DNA from: Endozoicomonas sp965196975
GTDB taxonomy: Bacteria > Pseudomonadota > Gammaproteobacteria > Pseudomonadales > Endozoicomonadaceae
NCBI RefSeq assembly: GCF_965196975.1
Contig: NZ_OZ239981.1
Coordinates: 1,798,001 to 1,862,000, forward strand
Length of the DNA stretch: 64,000 nt
Direction of reading: 5' to 3'
In this document: in pieces, positions 61,126 through 64,000 of the stretch
How positions within the stretch are numbered: position 1 is the first letter of the stretch
How the letters are laid out: each line of letters opens with the position of its first letter
Translations under genes and position numbers: made by a program
The notes under the pieces: model-generated
Seen by the model: only the letters and a program-made list of their open reading frames with translations
Told to the model about the DNA's origin: nothing
The model's database searches: none

Positions 61126-62720
61126 CTATTCAGCACCCTTCATATAAATCTGGAATTTTCTGATTTTTCGACCATCATCTTATACTCAATTTTTCTAACA
61201 AATCTCCAGTATGGAACCAGACTTCCCAGCTACTCCGTTTACCGAAGCTCTCCTTAAAGAGAATGAAGAGCTTCGGACCGAGAATGCGCTTTTACGGGAA
61301 CGTTGCAGCGAACTGGAAGAAAGGGTTAATAAAAACAGTCAAAACAGTAGTAAGCCACCATCGTCAGATGGTTATCAAAAGCCCAGTAAAAAAGGGAGTG
61401 ATAAAGGTGATACATCTTCCAAAGAAGCCCCCTGCTCCTCACAGGAAACACCGAACCCCAAAAGCCTTAGACCATCTTCAGGCAATAAACCAGGTGGCCA
61501 GAAAGGTCATCAAGGCTCTTGTTTGAGACGTGTCGCCTTACCCGATTATGTCAGGCATCTGAAGGTTGAAAAATGTTGCTGTTGCCAGTCTTCGCTTATC
61601 GATATTAAACCCACCAAATACATTGAGCGACAGGTTTTTGATCCAGGTAGACCCGGAGAATTTGAAGTTACCGCGTACTGGGCAGACGTTAAAGTATGTC
61701 CTTGTGGTAAACGGAACACCGCTGAGTTTCCCCAAGGAGTGAAAGCCGCTGCTCAATACGGAGAAGTGACTCAGGCAATGGCTGTTCATTTAAACCAGTA
61801 TCACTTCATCCCATATCACCGGGTGTCTGAGTATTTCAATACTATTTATTGCATGAGTGTCAGCGCAGGCTCTGTTGCCAATTTTGTTGCCTATACCCAT
61901 GAGAACCTGGCCTCTACTGAGCAGAGTATCCGCGATGCTTTACAAGAAAGTCCGGTTGCAGGAGCGGATGAAACTGGCATGCGGGTTGACGGTTCACTGT
62001 GGTGGTTACACATTATGCGAGATGACCAATGGACGCTTTACTACCTCTCAGAAAGGCGAGGTTGTGAAGCAATGGATGCAATGGGCATCCTGCTGACTTT
62101 TGCAGGCATTCTGGTTCACGATCATTGGAAGTCCTACTTTGCCTATGCGGCAGTGCATGTGCTTTGTAATGCCCATCATCTGAGAGAGCTTCAGGGAGTT
62201 GTCGATAGGGATGCGAATAAGCTGGCTCTGCGGCTGATGAAATTGCTTACGCTCTCCTGGCACTTCTGCAAGAAATACAAAGCAGCCGGTCTGACTCAAA
62301 TGCCTGGTGCAATACAGCTTCGCATTGAGACGATATACGACCAAATCCTTCAAAGGGCTCTCACGAAGGAAACCGCTTATATGGAAAAACAACGACAGGT
62401 GCTTGGACGTAAGAAGGTCAGGAATACCAAGGCCTACAACCTGTTCAAAAGGCTTATTGAGTTTAAGGTTGAAACGTTGCGCTTCATGTCGGACTTTTCA
62501 ATTCCCTTCGATAACAATGGCAGTGAACGTGATGCCAGGATGGCCAAACTTAAGCAGAAGATCTCAGGCTGCTTCAGAAGCGAAGACGGAGGTACCATGT
62601 TTACCCGAATCCGAAGCTATTTATCATCTGCTAAAAAGCAGGGGTTGAACATATTTCAGGCGCTTCTTAAAGCGGTTCGAAATTACAACAATACGCCTTT
62701 GCTGGGTGCTGAATAGTTAC
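61122..62720 (+). mobile_element. IS66-family insertion sequence, copy 2 (1599 bp)
   Basis: Same 17-bp terminal repeats and length as copy 1 but in plus orientation, with 8-bp duplication GATAAATG. It inserted across the stop codon of the IRG-like gene, turning TGA into TGG followed by TAA. Confidence 0.95.
61211..62716 (+). CDS. IS66-family transposase, copy 2
   Basis: 501 aa, identical in protein sequence to the copy at 16638-18143: coiled-coil start, zinc-ribbon-like CCCCQSS/CPCGK, DDE core and NNGSERDARMAKLKQK ending. Expression from this copy would run away from the GTPase gene toward fghA. Confidence 0.96.
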   Translation: MEPDFPATPFTEALLKENEELRTENALLRERCSELEERVNKNSQNSSKPPSSDGYQKPSKKGSDKGDTSSKEAPCSSQETPNPKSLRPSSGNKPGGQKGHQGSCLRRVALPDYVRHLKVEKCCCCQSSLIDIKPTKYIERQVFDPGRPGEFEVTAYWADVKVCPCGKRNTAEFPQGVKAAAQYGEVTQAMAVHLNQYHFIPYHRVSEYFNTIYCMSVSAGSVANFVAYTHENLASTEQSIRDALQESPVAGADETGMRVDGSLWWLHIMRDDQWTLYYLSERRGCEAMDAMGILLTFAGILVHDHWKSYFAYAAVHVLCNAHHLRELQGVVDRDANKLALRLMKLLTLSWHFCKKYKAAGLTQMPGAIQLRIETIYDQILQRALTKETAYMEKQRQVLGRKKVRNTKAYNLFKRLIEFKVETLRFMSDFSIPFDNNGSERDARMAKLKQKISGCFRSEDGGTMFTRIRSYLSSAKKQGLNIFQALLKAVRNYNNTPLLGAE

Positions 62721-62789
62721 GATAAATGATAAAAATAAGATGGCAGCTTAAACGCATGAAATATCGACTTAAATGATAAATGCTGTGTT

Positions 62790-63629
62790 TTACAACATAT
62801 AATCAGCATGAAACATTAAATGTTCTTCTATAAATGTGGCAACAAAATAATAGGAATGATCGTAACCTTCCTGTATTCGTAGATTTAAAGGATACCTTTT
62901 CTCGGCTGCAACCTGTCTTAATACTTCAGGTTTGAGCTGCTCTGATAAAAAAGAATCATCACTCCCCTGATCAACCAGTGCAGGAACGGGGTTACCGCAT
63001 ATTTTTATCAATTCACTGGCATCGTAAGCTTTCCATAGCGCCCGATCAGCCCCCAGATAGTTTGCAAACGCCTTCTGCCCCCAGGGTGAGTTGATCGGGT
63101 TACTGATGGGGCTGAAAGCAGAGACTGACGAATAACGATCAGGGTTTCTCAGAGCCACCACAAGCGCACCATGCCCTCCCATCGAGTGACCGGCAATACT
63201 CCGCTTATCATTAACCGGAAAATAGTGCTCAATAAGATCGGGCAGTTCGGTAATCACATAATCGTACATTCGATAGTTCTGACGCCACGGCTGTTGCGTG
63301 GCATTCACATAAAAACCGGCACCGAGCCCGAAATCGTACGCCGACTCAGGGTCATCCGGAACACGATCCCCCCTGGGACTGGTATCCGGTGCGACAATGG
63401 CAATTCCTAACTCTGAAGCTATACGCTGAGCTCCAGACTTCTGCATGAAGTTCTCATCCGTGCAGGTCAGTCCAGATAACCAGTACAAAACGGGAACCGG
63501 TTTATACTGGCTTTGAGGAGGCAGATAGATGGCAAAACGCATGTTGCAGTTAAGGGTTTGTGAGTCGTGGGTGTACTGCTTATGCCAGCCACCAAACAGC
63601 TTATTGCTGCTGATATTCTCAAGAGACAT
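62790..63629 (-). CDS. fghA: S-formylglutathione hydrolase
   Basis: 279 aa esterase-D-type alpha/beta hydrolase releasing formate and glutathione, the second step of glutathione-dependent formaldehyde removal. Strings YWLSGLTCTDENFMQKSGAQ, APDTSPRGD, nucleophile elbow SIAGHSMGGHGAL, and the terminal EGYDHSYYFVATFIEEH with the catalytic His. Directly after adhC on the same strand, as in most proteobacteria. Confidence 0.96.
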   Translation of the reverse strand: MSLENISSNKLFGGWHKQYTHDSQTLNCNMRFAIYLPPQSQYKPVPVLYWLSGLTCTDENFMQKSGAQRIASELGIAIVAPDTSPRGDRVPDDPESAYDFGLGAGFYVNATQQPWRQNYRMYDYVITELPDLIEHYFPVNDKRSIAGHSMGGHGALVVALRNPDRYSSVSAFSPISNPINSPWGQKAFANYLGADRALWKAYDASELIKICGNPVPALVDQGSDDSFLSEQLKPEVLRQVAAEKRYPLNLRIQEGYDHSYYFVATFIEEHLMFHADYML

Positions 63630-63705
63630 AGACTTTGCTCAGTAAGGTCAGGCCTTGCAGAATAAGCAGCAAGGCCTTGGTGAACAGAAACGACAGACGG
63701 TGAAA

Positions 63706-64000
63706 TTATGGCTGGTAATGAATCACAGAACGAATACTTTCACCCTTATGCATTAAGTCAAAGGCGGTATTAACCTCCTCCAGGGGCATGGTATGAGTGA
63801 TAAAATCGTCGAGCCTGAATTCACCTGCCAAATATTGCTCAACAATGCCCGGCAGCTCAGAGCGACCTTTCACCCCCCCAAAAGCAGATCCCCGCCATAC
63901 ACGCCCGGTAACCAGCTGGAATGGACGGGTGGATATTTCCTGGCCAGCTCCAGCTACCCCGATAATTACCGACTCTCCCCAACCTTTGTGACAGCATTCC
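63706..64000 (-). CDS. adhC: S-(hydroxymethyl)glutathione dehydrogenase (3' part, runs off the right edge)
   Basis: About 97 C-terminal residues of class III alcohol dehydrogenase: CCHKGWGESVIIGVAGAGQE, FQLVTGRVWRGSAFGGVKGR and LDDFITHTMPLEEVNTAFDL, then HKGESIRSVIHY at the end. It oxidises the formaldehyde-glutathione adduct with NAD+. Upstream of fghA with about 76 bases between; start and catalytic zinc domain lie beyond the window. Confidence 0.95.
   Translation of the reverse strand, partial: ECCHKGWGESVIIGVAGAGQEISTRPFQLVTGRVWRGSAFGGVKGRSELPGIVEQYLAGEFRLDDFITHTMPLEEVNTAFDLMHKGESIRSVIHYQP

Noticed and set aside
16634..62720. Composite transposon or inversion bounded by the two inverted IS66 copies
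   Set aside because: The interval is 46 kb of mainly housekeeping genes, and each copy has its own different matching target repeat, which shows two independent insertions with no exchange between them since.
1..64000. CRISPR arrays, tRNA or rRNA genes
   Set aside because: No regularly spaced direct repeats, cloverleaf-like tRNA ends or conserved rRNA segments were recognised on reading either strand; a dedicated search could still find a missed tRNA.

Overview
The window looks like a chromosomal segment of a marine-type gammaproteobacterium of the Oceanospirillales/Endozoicomonas kind. This is inferred from Pseudomonas-like gene neighbourhoods (ppsA/ppsR/rraA; gntR-prpB-prpC-acnD-prpF; pabB/thrH/cysB; ftsK-lolA-rarA-crcB-serS-cysG; phhA/hpd/Lrp) combined with many recent insertion sequences. 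No rRNA, tRNA or CRISPR array was recognised.

Layout. 1-4.7 kb: central carbon enzymes (5' end of pyruvate kinase, RraA, PEP synthase and, divergently, its regulatory kinase/phosphatase PpsR). 4.8-11.6 kb: a complete 2-methylcitrate operon for propionyl-CoA, headed by a GntR/FCD regulator with two matching dyad sites upstream. 11.8-16 kb: exported amidohydrolase, PabB, lipoprotein hydrolase. 16.1-18.2 kb: a decayed autotransporter-like gene followed by an IS66-type element. 18.5-25.6 kb: ComEA-like protein, a methyltransferase/ATP-grasp pair, ThrH, a thioredoxin-fold protein, CysB, a TauE/SafE permease, DAHP synthase. 25.7-34.4 kb: GreB, NfuA, a Rossmann-fold protein, cysG split by an ISKra4-type element, a MATE exporter, SerS, CrcB. 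34.6-38.2 kb: an accessory insertion between crcB and rarA, holding a secreted amidase split by an IS701-type element and a SnoaL-like protein. 38.3-51 kb: RarA, LolA, FtsK, a K+ channel, an ADP-ribosylglycohydrolase-like protein, YecH, YaeQ, a hemerythrin-like protein and several membrane or secreted proteins. 51.2-57.6 kb: a cyclase, phenylalanine hydroxylase, HPPD and an Lrp regulator (aromatic amino acid catabolism), PhnP, a ROK sugar kinase and a deaminase-like protein without zinc ligands. 57.6-62.7 kb: an IS cluster (IS1, ISKra4, IS66) around a two-gene unit encoding a small unknown protein and an IRG-like GTPase. 62.8-64 kb: the glutathione-dependent formaldehyde detoxification pair (fghA and the 3' end of adhC).

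Six complete insertion sequences were delimited to the base by terminal inverted repeats and target duplications. Removing them in silico restores an open 670-codon amidase and a 465-codon CysG, and shows that one IS66 copy sits exactly on the stop codon of the IRG-like GTPase. The two IS66 copies encode identical transposases, as do the two ISKra4 copies, so transposition is recent.
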